NCBI GenBank assembly: GCA_040509055.1
Contig: JBEVLT010000158.1
Location: forward strand, 1-14,737
Reading direction: 5' to 3'
DNA: 14,737 nucleotides
Origin: JAJKIP01 sp040509055
GTDB taxonomy: Bacteria; Bacteroidota; Bacteroidia; Chitinophagales; Chitinophagaceae
The first letter of the stretch is position 1, and the number at the start of each line of letters is the position of its first letter. This document shows, in pieces, positions 14,534 to 14,737 of this stretch. Under the pieces are notes generated by a model. The model did no database searches. It was not told where the DNA came from and saw only the letters and a program-made list of their open reading frames with translations. The position numbers and the translations under genes were made by a program.

Positions 14534-14737
14534 GGGTTATGTTATTTCACCCTTTTATTAAGGCGTTGGCGACCGTGTTATCCCGGAATTTTTGCCGGTC
14601 GGTAAAGCTGTACCGTTGGGTTGCAAATCCGGCCGGGGAGAATACCTGTTTTAGTTATAAATTTAGGTTCAACCGGCAGAAGCCGATGAATGTCTGTGAT
14701 CCACTTCGGCAAGCTTTGATGTTGGCTGTAAACAAAT
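14511..14737. other. Non-coding 3' tail of the window
   Basis: No open reading frame of convincing length or family pattern is seen here on either strand. The stretch holds the 3' part of the hairpin just described and a widely spaced 7-bp inverted repeat (TGCCGGT 14593-14599 with ACCGGCA 14672-14678). It also has an AT-rich octamer TAAATTTA at 14658-14665, a near-match to the -7 consensus with no clear -33 partner. It may contain the promoter of a gene beyond the window. Confidence 0.5.

Noticed and set aside
14592..14678. Inverted repeat TGCCGGT/ACCGGCA in the tail as an RNA structure or attachment site.
   Set aside because: Only 7 bp with a 72-nt loop in GC-rich DNA; expected by chance, with no further features.

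Overview
The window is one densely packed block of co-oriented genes, all on the + strand. It looks like a polysaccharide utilization locus (PUL) from a member of the Bacteroidota. The evidence is the SusC/SusD pair, lipoproteins with Bacteroidota-style lipoboxes (Cys followed by Lys/acidic residues), few Shine-Dalgarno sites and near-matches to the Bacteroidota -7 promoter element. Fairly high GC content and a GntR-controlled locus with a MFS porter and a ROK kinase suggest a soil or environmental Chitinophagaceae-like organism. That family-level placement is an inference.

Layout: 1-68, edge and operator/promoter region; 69-803, GntR/UTRA repressor; 804-874, intergenic region with a second copy of the operator-like site; 875-4003, SusC-type TonB-dependent transporter; 4025-5509, SusD-type surface lipoprotein; 5549-7321, long class I mannose-6-phosphate isomerase with an extra N-terminal degenerate kinase-like domain (TTG start); 7329-8696, MFS sugar porter (GTG start); 8749-9546, lipoprotein with a probable lipocalin-like C-terminal half; 9581-10789, beta-propeller lipoprotein resembling DUF5005/DUF4185; 10859-13579, GH92 alpha-mannosidase-like protein with an N-terminal discoidin-like domain; 13647-14510, ROK sugar kinase; 14511-14737, non-coding tail with a weak hairpin. 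No tRNA, rRNA, CRISPR array or mobile element is visible.

Proposed working model (inference from family knowledge): a mannose-containing glycan is caught by SusD and the accessory surface lipoproteins and imported by SusC. In the periplasm it is trimmed by the GH92 enzyme, perhaps helped by the propeller protein. The MFS porter carries free mannose into the cytoplasm, the ROK kinase makes mannose-6-phosphate, and the isomerase converts it to fructose-6-phosphate. The GntR protein probably senses a phosphorylated sugar or related ligand and controls both its own gene and the operon through a 14-bp site found upstream of both gntR and susC. The system is therefore a self-contained cell-surface-to-glycolysis mannoside route. 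Its least conventional parts are the divergent GH92 enzyme, the propeller lipoprotein, the two-domain isomerase and the shared operator.
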